A DNA stretch of 64,000 nt from Zanthoxylum bungeanum (lineage: Eukaryota; Streptophyta; Magnoliopsida; Sapindales; Rutaceae): contig SKCR01029074.1 of NCBI GenBank assembly GCA_019454045.1, positions 62,001-126,000 of the forward strand, read 5' to 3'. Shown one piece after another: positions 24,954 to 37,400 of this stretch. The position numbers were made by a program, and so were the translations under genes. A model generated the notes under the pieces. It did not search any database, had not been told where the DNA came from, and worked only from the letters and a program-made list of their open reading frames with translations. The number at the start of each line of letters is the position of its first letter. Position 1 is the first letter of the stretch.

Positions 24954-27930
24954 TCAAGCCCATCCCCTCGATGACTTCTCAACTTGCTCTCGAGGTAAAC
25001 CTTTAGTTAGTGGATCCGCTAGGTTTTCCTTCGACCTGACATAATTGATCGTTATTATGCCACTTAAGAGCAGTTGACGTATGGTATTATGTCTCCGACG
25101 TATGTGTCGAGACTTACCATTATACATTGTATTTTGGGCTCTTCCAATTACCGATTGGCTATCACAATGTATGCTAATCGCTGGCACCGGTTTGGGCCAA
25201 CTAGGAATATCCTCCAGGAAGTTTCTAAGCCATTCTGCTTCTTCCGCTGTTTTGTCTAACGCTATGAATTCTGATTCCATAGTAGACCAGGCAATACACG
25301 TTTGCCTCGAGGATTTCCATGACACGGCTGCATTACCAAGTGTGAAAACAAATCCACTCGTGGATTTGGAATCCACCGTATCAGATATCCAGTTAGCATC
25401 GCTGTAACCCTCTAGTACAGCAGGATATCTCTCGTAATGTAGCCCATATTTTGAAGTTCTCGCAGATACCTCAAAACTCTTACTATGGCTTTCCAGTGGT
25501 TGTGTCTGGATTGCTCGTATATCTGCTAAGCCGATTCACAGCTTGAGCGATATCAGTCGCGTGCAATTCGTGAGATACATCAGACTTCCGATGATTCTCG
25601 AATACTCTAATTGCGATATGCTTGAACCAGTATTATTTGATAAATGAAGAGTTAGGTCTACAGGGGTTCTAGCCACATTAAGATCCCCTCTGATATATTT
25701 ATCGAGTATCTTCTCAATATAATGAGTCTGTGATAATAAATATCCGTCTGATGTCCTAGAAATCTTAATCCTAGGATCACATCAGCTATCCCCATATCTT
25801 TCATATCAAATCTGCTGGATAACACGTTTTTGGTAGACTGAATCATTTCATGATTACTACCAATTATCAGCATATCGTCTACATAGAGACACACAATGAC
25901 ATATCCTTTTTGAGTTGATTTAGTGTACACACACTTATCACACTCATTGGTTTTGAACCCATTTGACAACATTTCTTTGTCAAATTTCTCATGCCATTGT
26001 TTCGGTGCTTGTTTTATCCATACAAGGATTTTACAAGTTTGCACACCTTCTGTTCTTGTCCAGGAACACAAACCCTTCTGGTTGTTCCATGTAAATCTCT
26101 TCATCCAATTCACCATTCAAGAATGCCGTCTTTACATCCATTTGATGTATTTCAAGACCAAATATAGCTGCAATGGCTATGAGCATTCTTATCGATGTGA
26201 TACGAGTCACTGGTGAATAGGTGTCAAAGTAATCAAGGCCCTCCTTTTGTCTATAACCTTTTATGACAAGTCTTGCCTTGTACTTATCTATTGATCCATC
26301 CGTTTTCATCTTCTTTTGAATATCCATTTGTAGCCCAATGGCTTACACCTGGTGGAAGATCAACCAACTCCCAAGTATGGTTCTGTAGGATTGAATCAAT
26401 CTCACTATTTATCGCCTCTTTCCAAGAGGTGCCTCAGGAGAAGACATAGCTTCTTTATAGCTTTGAGGCTCATTTTCTAACAGGTATGTCAGAAAATCGG
26501 GACCAAACGACTTAGACGTTCTAGCTCTTTTGCTACGTCTAGGCTCGATTGTCTCAGTATTAACACGTTTATCTGATTCTAGGTCAACCTGATCACTGTC
26601 ATTAACAGCGTCAGTCGTTCTTTTGAGAGACTTTGTGCGCTTTCTTTCCTTACATGGAAACATCTCTTCAAAAAATGTCGCATTCCTTGACTCAATTATC
26701 ATTTCCGGATTGATGTCAGGAATCTCTGACTTGTGTACCAAGAATCGATACGCACTACTGTTGCGAGCATATCCAATGAATATACAGTCAACAGTTTTGG
26801 GTCCTATTTTAACCTTATAGGTTTAGGAACCATTACTTTGGCAAGACACCCCCACACTTTGAGGTATTTGTAGGAAGGTACGAAACCTTTCCACAACTCA
26901 TATGGTGTCTTGTCCAACCTTCTGTGAGGAAGCTTGTTAAGAACGTAGTTCGCGGAAAGCAAAGCTTCCCCCCACAAGTTCTGGGGTAGTCCGAACTTGT
27001 CACACATGGCGTTCATCATTTCCTTCAACGTTCGGTTTTTGCATTCCGCAATTCCGTTCTGTGAGGAGAATAAGGAGCAGTGGTTTCGTGAATAATTCCG
27101 TGCACAGAACAATATTCACCGAATGGTGAAACGTATTCACCGCCTCTATCACTCCTGATTCTTTTGATTTTCTTGCCAGTTGGTTTTCAACTTCGTTCTT
27201 ATAGTGTACAAAGCTCTCAATTGCTTCAGCTTTGCTTCTCAGCAAGTACACATAACAGAATCTTGTGCTGTCATCGATAAAAGTGACAAAGTACTTTTTA
27301 CCGCCTCTTGTTTGCACAATATTCATGTCACATACATCGGTATGTACAATTTCCAGCGGTTCAGAACTACGTTCTATAGAATGAAATGATGTTCGATGCA
27401 TTTTTGCTTCAACACATGCTTCACACTATGTTGGCCATCAATTGCAAATTTAGGTATAAGGTCCATGTTAATTAATTTACGCATAGTATCATAATTAACA
27501 TGTCCTAACCTCCTATGCCATACATTTTGTGACACAATAATATAAGCAGACGAACTAGCTTTATTAATAGCACGGTTAACAGTCATTACATTTAGCTTAA
27601 AAAGGCCCTCAGTCAGGTAACCTTTTCCTACATACATATCATTCTTTGTCATTACAAACTTATCAGAAACAAATACAAGCTTAAAAACCAGCCTTACTAA
27701 GAAGAGAGCCCGAGACCAAGTTCTTCCGAATATCTGGAACGTGCAGTACATCTTCAATGTTAGCTCCTTTCCGGATGTCATCTTCAGAACCATTGTGCCT
27801 TGTCCAACCACCTGAGAGGTAGATGAGTTTCCCATTGTCAGATGATCGCCGCCATCGACCTTCTGGTACATGGAAAACATCTTATTGTATGCACAGATAT
27901 GACAAGTAGCCCCAGTGTCTACCCACCATT
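24954..27930 (-). pseudogene. Copia element 2 pol
   Basis: Protease motif WWVDTGATCHIC lies near 27890-27930. Next are the gag-pre-integrase (WHRRLGHVNYDTMRKL), integrase core ([42 protein letters not shown]), reverse transcriptase ([46 protein letters not shown]) and RNase H ([42 protein letters not shown]). At least five frame breaks occur, near 27370, 27110, 26800, 26330 and 25650. Confidence 0.88.
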
Positions 27931-27944
27931 TCTCGGATTCCCAA

Positions 27945-28862
27945 CTATATGGCTTCAGTTACCACTGCTGATAGTTCCATCTCTGAGATATCATCAGTCA
28001 GCTGCTCGCCTTCAGTGACATGGGCCTCATTTTTCTTTTTCTTGCCCTTGTCCGGAGACTTCTTGTTTCTGCAGTCCTTTGACATATGACCGCTCTTTCC
28101 ACAGTTGTAGCATTTTCCCTTGAACTTCTTGTTCCCAGAGTCATCTCCACTGTTCTTTCTCTTTTTGATACCCTTTACACCTTCAATGATGTTGGCCTTA
28201 GACTCCAAAGTCATGTAGCTGGCCTTCTCGGACATCCTGTTGTCCTCCTCGATTCTTAATCGAACACTGAGGTCTTCAAGGCTCATCTGCTTCTTTTTGT
28301 GTTTCAGATAGCTCCTGAAGTCCTTCCATGAAGGAGGCAACTTTTCAATTATGGCGGCAACTTGAAACGTCTCACAAAGTTTCATTCCCTCATCCAGTAT
28401 TTCATGAATGATTAATTGCAGTTCACCCAACTGAGACATCACCGTCCTTGAATCTACCATTTTGTAGTCCAGGAACCTACCCACGACAAATTTCTTTTGT
28501 CCGGCATCTTCAGTTTTATACTTCTTCTCGAGAGATTCCCAGAGAATCTTCGCAGAAGTCATGCCTTGGTACACATTGTACAGGGTATTGTCAAGACCAC
28601 CCAACAAGTAGTTCTTGCATAAGAAGTCTCCAGACATCCAAGTCTGTTCTCGCTCTTCCTTGGCCAATTCGGATTCATCCTCCACAGGACCCGGAGGATC
28701 TTTGAGGAATTTTGCCAACTGAAGAGTTGTCAGGTAGAACAGCATCTTGCTCTGCCATTGTTTGAAATTTGCCCCACCAAATTTCTCCGGTTTTTCTCCA
28801 TGAGAGACCGGTACCGTGATATTTCCGCTAGCCATATGTAACTGGAAAATCAACAGGGTCAA
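27945..28862 (-). pseudogene. Copia element 2 gag
   Basis: The frame contains the copia gag fold (EKFGGANFKQWQSKMLFYL, NYLLGGLDNTLYNVYQ, IIEKLPPSWKDFRSYLKHK) and a CCHC zinc knuckle (CYNCGKSGHMSKDC). The likely start is the internal Met before ASGNITVP (~28834). The frame closes before the protease, which continues in another phase. gag itself looks intact. Confidence 0.85.
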
Positions 28863-29182
28863 TTAGTCTACGAAAGACAAATTGCACAACGATCAACGAA
28901 TGATCTTGTTCAGAGTGATATACGATAAATGTAGATATATATATATGTCAATCAAGATTGGATGGAATTACTTGTGTATTATTACACTTTAAATTCTCAA
29001 CCAATTATGCAACAACCAAACAATTTCAACTTTATCACTATGTGTATGCTTGTGATAATTGAGCAACCTAATAATAACTTAAATCTATACTACCAAGATT
29101 AATGTGTTAACAATATATGACTAACCAAGTTAATATTATTTAAGTTTGAAGTTTCCAAGAATTACAGGACTATTTCGTTAGT

Positions 29183-29530
29183 ATCGCGTTCGTATATACG
29201 TTCGAACGAGACTGTCCAGTGTGTGTGCGTTCGTGTTGCGTTTGATAACGCGTTCGAACGATGTGTTTCCAGAGAGTTCACGTTCGAGTAGCGTTTGATA
29301 ACGCGTTCGAACGGAATGATTCCAGAGAGTTCACGTTCGTATAGCGTTCGTGAACACGTTCGAATGGAATGATTCCAGAGAGTTTGCGTTCGAGTTGCGT
29401 TTAGGACGCGTTCGAACGTTCTAAGGCAGAAGGCTTGCGTTCGAGGTGCGTTTGAAGACGCGTTCGAACATTCTTACGAGAATTCAAATTTGTAGCCTTC
29501 GCGTGCGTTGGGCGTTCGAACGCCCTATGG
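29183..29530 (-). repeat. CpG-rich tandem repeat array in the copia element 2 leader
   Basis: About six to seven degenerate units of roughly 51-54 bp. Each holds GCGTTCG-type words and most end in the palindrome CGTTCGAACG. Two units contain a perfect hairpin GCGTT-TGAT-AACGC (29238-29251 and 29291-29304). The block lies between the 5' LTR and gag, in strongly AT-rich surroundings. Confidence 0.85.
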
Positions 29531-29624
29531 GTTTTTCATGCACAGTTCGTATTTTCCAGAAAATATTCAAACCCTAACATGCAAATTACTATTTAATAAC
29601 ACGATATAGATAAGTTCTTAAGAT

Positions 29625-30133
29625 TGTTGGTAAAATTAGTGTCATTAAACAATAATATAACATGCAAACAAACAGATCAACACCAGAAAAATAAATCTAG
29701 ATGCTATTAAACCCTAAACCAATAAGAACCAGAAAAACCTGATTAAATTGTCCAAGTCGAGATAACCTCTGTCCTTAAGAACTTATTGGCTCCGTCACAG
29801 GTGCTTTACGGAATCGTTTTGCCAACGTTCTCCCAGGATTACTTGGATTCTTCTTGTTCAAGGTGCACTCCCTTAACAAGTATGCGAACTTGGAATCAAT
29901 GGTGGATCTCTCTCAAAACAAGGAAAACATAAATGCCTTTAATGTTGGTAGATCTCTGTATTTCTTTTATGTATCTTATATTGGAATAAAAGCATTCTTA
30001 TATAAGGCATGGAGGGGTGCCAATAGGGCACCCCTTGGGGTGGGTTGCAACCCTCCATACACCCTTTAGAAATCCCAATAAAATACACATATACATATTA
30101 TGTTTTTAATGAATTTTTGAGGAATTTACAACA
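29625..30133 (-). repeat. 5' LTR of copia element 2
   Basis: Nearly identical to 23851-24361. Differences include GTCGAG for GTCAAG, TTTCTTTTATG for TATCTTTTTCTG, and CACCCC for CAACCC. It carries the same CTTAAGAACTTAT block (29774-29786), which pairs with the leader. Confidence 0.92.
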
Positions 30134-30138
30134 AATCA

Positions 30139-32423
30139 AGCTCACGAGGAGTTGCAGGCTCATGTTAAAATGTTACTCTGCACAAACTCTGATGGTGTTT
30201 GTAACCCACTGATGATAAAATCAAGGATGCAAAACTTCATTCTAGAAGTATTCTTTACTTGGATTGTTCTTGCTGCCAATGCATATCCTACTGAAGAAAC
30301 AGACATCCAAAACAAACAAGTCATCTAACTATGGCTATAGCCATAAGCTAATATAAAATTAATCATGTCAAATTCAAATGAAATTAAAAAAGTTGAAAGA
30401 GTTCACAGATTAAGCTCTAATAAAATTACAATGTCTAAGGATTCAACTTGCAATCATTCAGAACTAAAATATGTTATGTACATCCAACATTAAGTAGCAA
30501 TCAATGAGGCTCAAAGTTGTTATTGATGTTTTTGCCTTTAAAATCTTCCCACAGTTAAGGTGTCATTGTCAAACCTTGGATAATTCCAAAAAACGATGAG
30601 TGTGGCAAATACATGTCTATCAATGCAATAATGTCACAAGTTCAAGAGTCAAATGAAATTAGATGTTAACAAACTCTTTCATAGAGCCTATACGCCAGTA
30701 AAAATGATGAGAAGCAACTAACGTCCAGTATCAAGTTTACAACATCCTGATGCTATTAATATAGTCATGATTCATGCTTGCATTTAAAAAAAAAAAAAAA
30801 AAAATCTATAATGCTAATGGTGTTTCGCTCAGCTGTTATCCTTGAACATTTAGCAGCATTAGGTTGTGTGTGATTCAACGTCCACAATACCAGTGGAAAA
30901 AACAGTTAGAATTCCACCAAGATCCAAGAGTTGCAAGACAAAAAAGTACTCTACTTCTTACAAAATCTAAAAAACTTATACACCTACTGAATCTTTCTAT
31001 ATTATTCATGTGATTCCAAGGAGAACGGGCTTCGAATTGAAAATAATCAGCCTTAACAAGGTTAACTATAGAGGCAATTGAATCGGGTGTGATCTGGCAT
31101 AGGAACAATTGCGAGAACACTTTCCATTGTGGGAACCAAGAGATGAATAATTGTCTAAACATTTAATTATTTAGGGGAAAAAAAAAAGAGAAAAGGCCAT
31201 GGACAGAATATGCTCCACTTAGCAATATCAGTCTGGGCACACCATGTTTATGATGGAGACCGAAGAATAATCATGAAAGAGGGGATTTCTCTAATAGAAT
31301 CATCCTTGTGTTAAATTAGATAGTAATCTTGTAAAATACTAAAATTTGATATGTAAAGGCAATGATTTAATGGTAACTTTGTCGGAATCAACGTTGTTAA
31401 AAGAAATGGTGAACTGTTACCCCCCAAAATAATGTACCTTCATGATACAAGCACTTAAAAGGAACAAACATTACAGGAAAAAAGAACACATTACCCACTG
31501 GATGGGAGGAAGAAGACAGAAAATGAAACAATAAAATCTCTAGGTAGGAAACCGATAGAAATTAGTAGAATATATATGATGCTTCAAGTGCATAATAGAA
31601 ATATACTTCCTGAGAGCAGTGATACATGACACTGAATAACACTTCTCTAAACATTATTTGTAGATATTACAAAAGGATATTCTACTCACTTGTGTTGATG
31701 GTGAAGATGGCCAGTGATAATACAAAGGAGGTAAAGAGTGCCCAAAAAGCAATCACAGTACTTATGTTGAAAAGAAATGTAGAAACCTGGAATTTTCCTG
31801 GTAGCTCTGGTGGTATTATTATTTCAAGAACAATAATGTCTCCCATGCTTGAAATGGAAACAGACTCTTCATAACCAAAATTGGCATGTACATGTTTCAA
31901 TATTTGGAACATATGAATAGACAATCTGCAACAATTTTCACAACAAATTCTGTATCACTTTAGCCTTTGAAAATTATGTCAAAACCCCAACTAAGTACAA
32001 AATGATAGAGAGTAGAACCTGCCACATGCTAAAACGATGTCGTAGAATTTTGCCATTAAGTTTAATAGTAAAACATTAGTATCTGTGAACTATTAAATTA
32101 GTGATGCTTTCAATGGTAACCTATTAGAGAAAAATCACATCATGAAAGGTATTATAAAATAGAATAAATGGGATAGCATACTAAAGCAACAGTAATTATA
32201 TACCCTAAACTTCATTCTCTCTCCAAACAGGATGTAACTTTGTATTTACATCCTCATAAAATTCTTCAGAACATATAATAGGTAAAGCAATGAGCTTCAC
32301 TAACAAATTATCTGATCTTCTTGAATTTGAGCAGGCTTGTTTGATGTTAGTGGGACCTTTTGTCGAATAATGTCCATAGGTTTTTATTTTATATTTTGTT
32401 TTATTTATTTATTTTTAAGACAT
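30139..32423. other. Intergenic, with one possible unrecognised exon
   Basis: Mostly AT-rich, with an A run at ~30785-30803. On the minus strand, 31925-31787 looks like an exon: acceptor TTGTTGCAG, an open frame (HVHANFGYEESVSISSMG, then DIIVLEIIIPPELPGKFQ), donor CAG/GTTTCT. I do not recognise the family and found no in-phase partner exon. Confidence 0.35.
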
Positions 32424-32426
32424 TAA

Positions 32427-33064
32427 GGGTCTGTTTGGTTCAACGGAGGGGAGGGGAGGGGAGGGATTTTAATGGAGGGGAGGGAAGGTGAGAGAGAGGG
32501 AGGGGAGAGATTTTAATTAAATATATGTTTGGTTCAAAGGAGGGGAGGGGAGGGGGAGAGAGTTTTTAATTAATATATTTTTGTTTAAAGAAGAGATGAG
32601 AGAGATTTTAAAACTAATTTACTATTTTATCCTTATAGCATTTTATAAATAAAATTAAAACAATATAGGCTTATATTATCTTTGAATTAAACAAATAATA
32701 AAATTAAATTAAAAGCTCTACATAATACGTGTTATTAAAAATAAAATTAAAACAAATATAAGATAAGAGAAAAAAAGAATTGAATGGTGAAGCAAATATA
32801 AGAGAGATTTGTAATTAGATATTTTGGATTTTAATGTATAAGTAGGGATATTTTAGTCAATGCATTTAATATTTAATTGCTCACTTTCTCTCCCCTCCAA
32901 AACCCCCCCCTTTTGGAGGGGAGCAAAAAATGGCTTAGGAGGGATTTTGCTCCCCTCCCCTCCCCTCCCCTCCCCTCCAAAAAATTGAACCAAACAACCA
33001 TAATTTAAATAATCCCTCCCCTCCCCTCCCCTCCCCTCCAAAAAACCCCCAACCAAACAGACCC
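32427..33064. mobile_element. PIF/Harbinger (Tourist-like) MITE with G-rich arms
   Basis: Ends are GGGTCTGTTTGGTT (32427) and its complement AACCAAACAGACCC (33064), flanked by TAA on both sides (32424-32426 and 33065-33067). The three-base TAA duplication and end sequence fit Tourist-like elements. Both arms hold (GGGGA)n runs, and each arm repeats its GTTTGGTT plus G-run module (near 32430 and 32530; near 32980 and 33050). It has no coding potential. Confidence 0.85.
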
Positions 33065-33067
33065 TAA

Positions 33068-34449
33068 TTCATGGTGCATTACCATCTTATTTAATATAAC
33101 AATCCAAATTGTTATATTAAAACAAGTATAAGCCCAAAGCTGTGAAGCTAATTCAAGTTTAACATATGAAAATTATGAAGTTACTCGAAATCAAACAAAA
33201 TCACATCAAATCAGGCAATGGGAATAAATCTAACATAGATTGAAACTATAGATAAGAAAATCCCCAAGATATGAAAATAAATACAATGCCACAAACAGAG
33301 AGACAGAGAGAGAGAGAGCACCTCTACTGTGAAATCCCTGGAATCAGCTGTTATCTCCCATGGAACACAAATCATTGGTCTGTGTACAATGTGGTGGTGT
33401 GGGAGGAGTGGTGGCAATGCTGGCAGCACAACGAAATAGCAGCGTTGCAGGTTCATTCACTCTGGTTGAAGAGAAAGGAAAGAATTATAAAAAGTGGCTT
33501 TAAAAGCTTTCATTGTTCTGCTCTATGTTTGGTTTTTTTTCATTATAAAAGAAGAGTGCAAATTAGTTGAAATACATGGGGAAGTAAGCAACATTAATAG
33601 CATCTCTCTTTCAAAAAAACATTTAATGGTTGCTATATGCTACCTGTATAGACATGTGATATATAATTACCTACAAAATTTTAACATGCATGATAAAAGA
33701 AATGGTAGTTTCCAAAATAATTACCACCATAATTGCACACATTATATATATAATATATTAAATTTTTATTGGCATTTACACACTACTACACACGTGGTGT
33801 ATACCAGCCGTTGAATCTTTTCTTATATGTTTCGGCTGAATTCTTCCACTTTCAATCTTTTTCATTTTCAATTAAATATTCAAATATAAAATTTTTACTG
33901 ATTTTCATTCTATTTTTATAATTTTCCACTGATTTCAAACATGGTGTTAAAAGAGATGAAATTTTGTGGTGTAGAAGAGATGAGGGAAGAAGAAGACAAG
34001 AAAGTGCATTGGTCAATTTAAAAGCATTAAAATTTCAACTTTCCATGAAAACATCTTGCATCTAATACTTGAATAATTAGAACCAGAGATACAATCATTG
34101 CAACTAAACTTCATGATGTTTGACAGGATATGTGCCATATGCTAATTAAGACTAAAGCAAGCTTCTTCTCACTTTTTTTATTTTTATATTTATTTTTTTG
34201 GTGAGGGACTGGGGTGGGTTAAAGATTGAGTCATAGTTTGTAAACAAGCATCAAGATGCTGTAGATAGTGACACAAACATAAGCATATCTTTTGCATGGC
34301 TAACATTGAAGCAAAGTTAAAATTAATATGAGTTTAGCCTATTCAAAAGCAATTCACAAATGAAAATTAAACTTACCAACGAAATATTCAAGAAAAGCAG
34401 CGAGTAAATTGGAGCTTTGAGACCGATGCACATGCCATTCCCAGGTCAC
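33068..34449. other. Intergenic; possible first exon on minus strand
   Basis: The minus strand has an open frame from an ATG at 33456 to a GAG/GTGCTC donor-like site at 33322 (45 codons, containing HHIVHRPMICVPWEITADS). It could be a first exon read toward 31925, but phases do not match directly. A (GA)n microsatellite sits at 33299-33318. The rest is AT-rich and includes the 3' flank of TNL gene B. Confidence 0.25.
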
Positions 34450-37400
34450 TCAGACTCGGACACTGCCTCTAATATCCACCTTACATGAAGATTCCAAACT
34501 TTCAAGCCCTTGGAGGTCCTTTAGTTTCTCACAGCGATAGATTTTAAGGGATTCTAAAGCTGTAAATATCGAGAAATTTGGTAACCTCTCCATGGATTTA
34601 CAATCCATAATTTCTAATACTCTCAAAGACTTCAGTTTCTCAAGCCCTGGAATTTCTACCAGATCATCTGCATCTCCAATATCCAAAGTCTTTAGGTTTT
34701 TAAGATTTGAAATATTCGGAAAATTTCCCATGAACTTGCATTCCTTAAGACGTAGGATCTTCAAGGATGTCAATTTTTCTATGCCTTCAACAAAATGTAG
34801 CTCTGGACAAAACCGCAAGGTTAAGCTCGTCAATGCCTTCAAGCCTAATAAATCACCAATCCCTTCAATGGATTGACAGAAACTAATTTCCAACCTTTCT
34901 AAGCTCTTCATGCTGTTAAGCCCACTGATTGAGACTAGCTTCTCGCAGTTAGATACCTTCATCTCACATAGTGATTCTAACCCTTCCAATCCAGTGATTT
35001 CCATTAGCATGGAACATCTTGAAACCCCAAGCTCATATAGGTTTTTAAAATTTGACAAATCTGCAATCTTTTTCAACTTTGGACAGGTATGGATACGAAG
35101 TGCCACCAGACCAAAAGGAAGCTCTGAGAGATATTCAAGATGGTCACAATTTTGAACATGAAGTTTCCTAAGCTTAGGAAAATCCTTAATATCTACTAAA
35201 AGGCTCCTGATGCCAATGTTATGCAATTCCAGCGTCTTCAATTCATGAAAAATGCCAAAGTCGCTTACAAGAACAGCTGAACAGACAATTTTGAGTGTCT
35301 CCAGTTTATTTAACTTTCCAATTTTCAACATTCGCTTTCCACCCTCTGGAGTAATGGAAAATTCAAGATGCTTTTCTTTCTCGACATAGGAAAATTCAAG
35401 ATGCTTCAAATCATGTAAATTGGAAATATCTGGGAAGGTTCTCATTGAATAACAAGAAAAAGTCAGGACACTCAATCCAGAGGGGAGCTCTGGGAGGGTT
35501 TCAAGGGAGAAACATTCCCTTAAATTTAGTGTATGGAGGTTGGAAAGCTTCCAAAGGTTGTGGGGCAAGAAGGAAATGTTTACTGCCACTAATTGCAGAG
35601 ACTGCAATGATGACAATTCAGCAATCTCACTGAGTATATCTATTTGCAATGAAGTAGACGAGGCATCTAACATCTTGAGATTTCTCAGCTTTCTAATGGC
35701 AGTTGGTAAGTTTTTTATTTTACTTCCATGGATATCAAGCACCTCTAAACTACCAAGGTCACCAATGGAATCGGGTAATGCCATTAATTTATGTGTGTTT
35801 GCCAAGTGTAGCTCAGTTAATGATTTTAATTTCCCAATCGTTTCTGGAATCTTTGTCAACGAAACACAAAGTGTCAGTATCAGGATACTCAATCTCTCAA
35901 GACATCCTATGGAGTCTGGGAGTTGAACAATATTTCTACAATTGAACAAGTTAAGTGTTGACAGAGATGTAAGCTGACCTATTGCGCTAGGAAGTTTTGC
36001 TAATGATTGACATGCCTCGGCAGTGAGAATCTCAAGCTTTCCCAACGACACTTCGGAGATTGGAATTGTTTCTATAGAGGTTCTATCAAGAAGGAGCTCC
36101 TTTAGCTCTTTCATCTGACCAACTTTTGCCGGTAGTTCTTTCAAACGTTCACAATATTTAACATACAAAATTACAAGTGTCTTGACATCTCCTAGCGATT
36201 GGTGAATTCTCTGCAAATTCTTACATCCCTCAAGAATCAAAACCTCAAGCTCCATGAATGGTGAGAAATCAGGAGTCTCAACAAGGCCAAGACAATGCTC
36301 AAGCCTCAGGACTTTCAGCTTCTTTGCCAACTATGAAAGAAAATGATATTGTTACTTAAAGAAACAAAAACAGTAGATAGCTGTTGCTAACATAGATTAA
36401 ATAAAATAAGCATAACTTATGTTACCTCAAAATGTTTCCAGCCTTCCCAATGTCCAGTGACTCGACTATATGATAAATCAAGAACAACTAAGTTCTTGGG
36501 ATGGAAATTGCTCAGCATAAAATCAGGAGGACATCCTTCCCATTGAAGCCATCTTAATTTTTGGAAAAGATGTCTAAAATCTCCATCAATGACTGCATGA
36601 TTCATCTGAAGGAACCTCAACATTGTTAAATTTTGGAAATGTTCCCTTGTGAAGTGATTTTCTCCTAAGCTTGCAGCCAAGTCAAGACAAAGAGCCTCAA
36701 CTTTTTCCGTGCCCTGTTAATGGAAAACCAGATGTTACGGACAAAAAAATAAAATAAAATAAAATAAGTTCATTCTAATGGGCGTTTCTAACATTGACCA
36801 TGTAAAAAAAAAAATTGAATTTTACAATATTCTATGTTGGATCATTGCCGAACTACATGACTTGAATTTTTGCTTTTCTTTTCTTCTTACTTTTTCAGTC
36901 AACAATAGTGATGATGACTACCCAACACCATGAGTGAGCACAACCTTGTTTGAGCATGTTTATCCATATACAAAATTGGAGAAACCTCATAGATGGAGTA
37001 GCCTATACTTATATAATTCTTAAAAGTTATGAGTATAGCCCATTTCATTGAAAAGAAGTTTTATCAAACCCTTAATTGTTACTAATTAGACAAGTTATCT
37101 AGTGGAAAAAAAAAACTTATTTTCTTCACTTCATTAATATAACAACGTAACTAAAATATTACAATATTATTTCCATTTTTAGTAGCAAAAAATGCTAATA
37201 TTTTCACAAGCATATAAGCGATGAATTTATTGAGCATGGCATTATATTTTTTAGTAAGCTTTTACCTGCATCCCTTCAAGGACATCCAAAGCCTCCTCTT
37301 GACTCCATAGTCTGCTACGCCGTCCAGGATTCTTATAACATTCTTCACGTACAATTTCCCTACCAAGATCTCTAAGTTGATCATGCATCCTTAACTCATC

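Larger units (their letters stand above)
23851..30133 (-). mobile_element. Copia element 2, complete with both LTRs, coding region broken
   Basis: A 6283-bp Ty1/copia element on the minus strand. LTRs are at 29625-30133 (5', 509 bp) and 23851-24361 (3', 511 bp), differing at only about eight places by eye. A perfect duplication AATCA flanks it (23846-23850 and 30134-30138). The polypurine tract is next to the 3' LTR. All pol domains are present but in several frames. The leader before gag is about 760 bp and contains a CpG-rich repeat array. No tRNA-type primer-binding site is visible. Confidence 0.95.

Noticed and set aside
29183..29530. Repeat array considered as CRISPR-like
   Set aside because: Plant nuclear DNA; units are degenerate, with no constant repeat alternating with unique spacers, and it sits in a retrotransposon leader.
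32853..33056. Minus-strand frame rich in Gly/Arg/Glu
   Set aside because: Product of the (GGGGA)n arm of the MITE.
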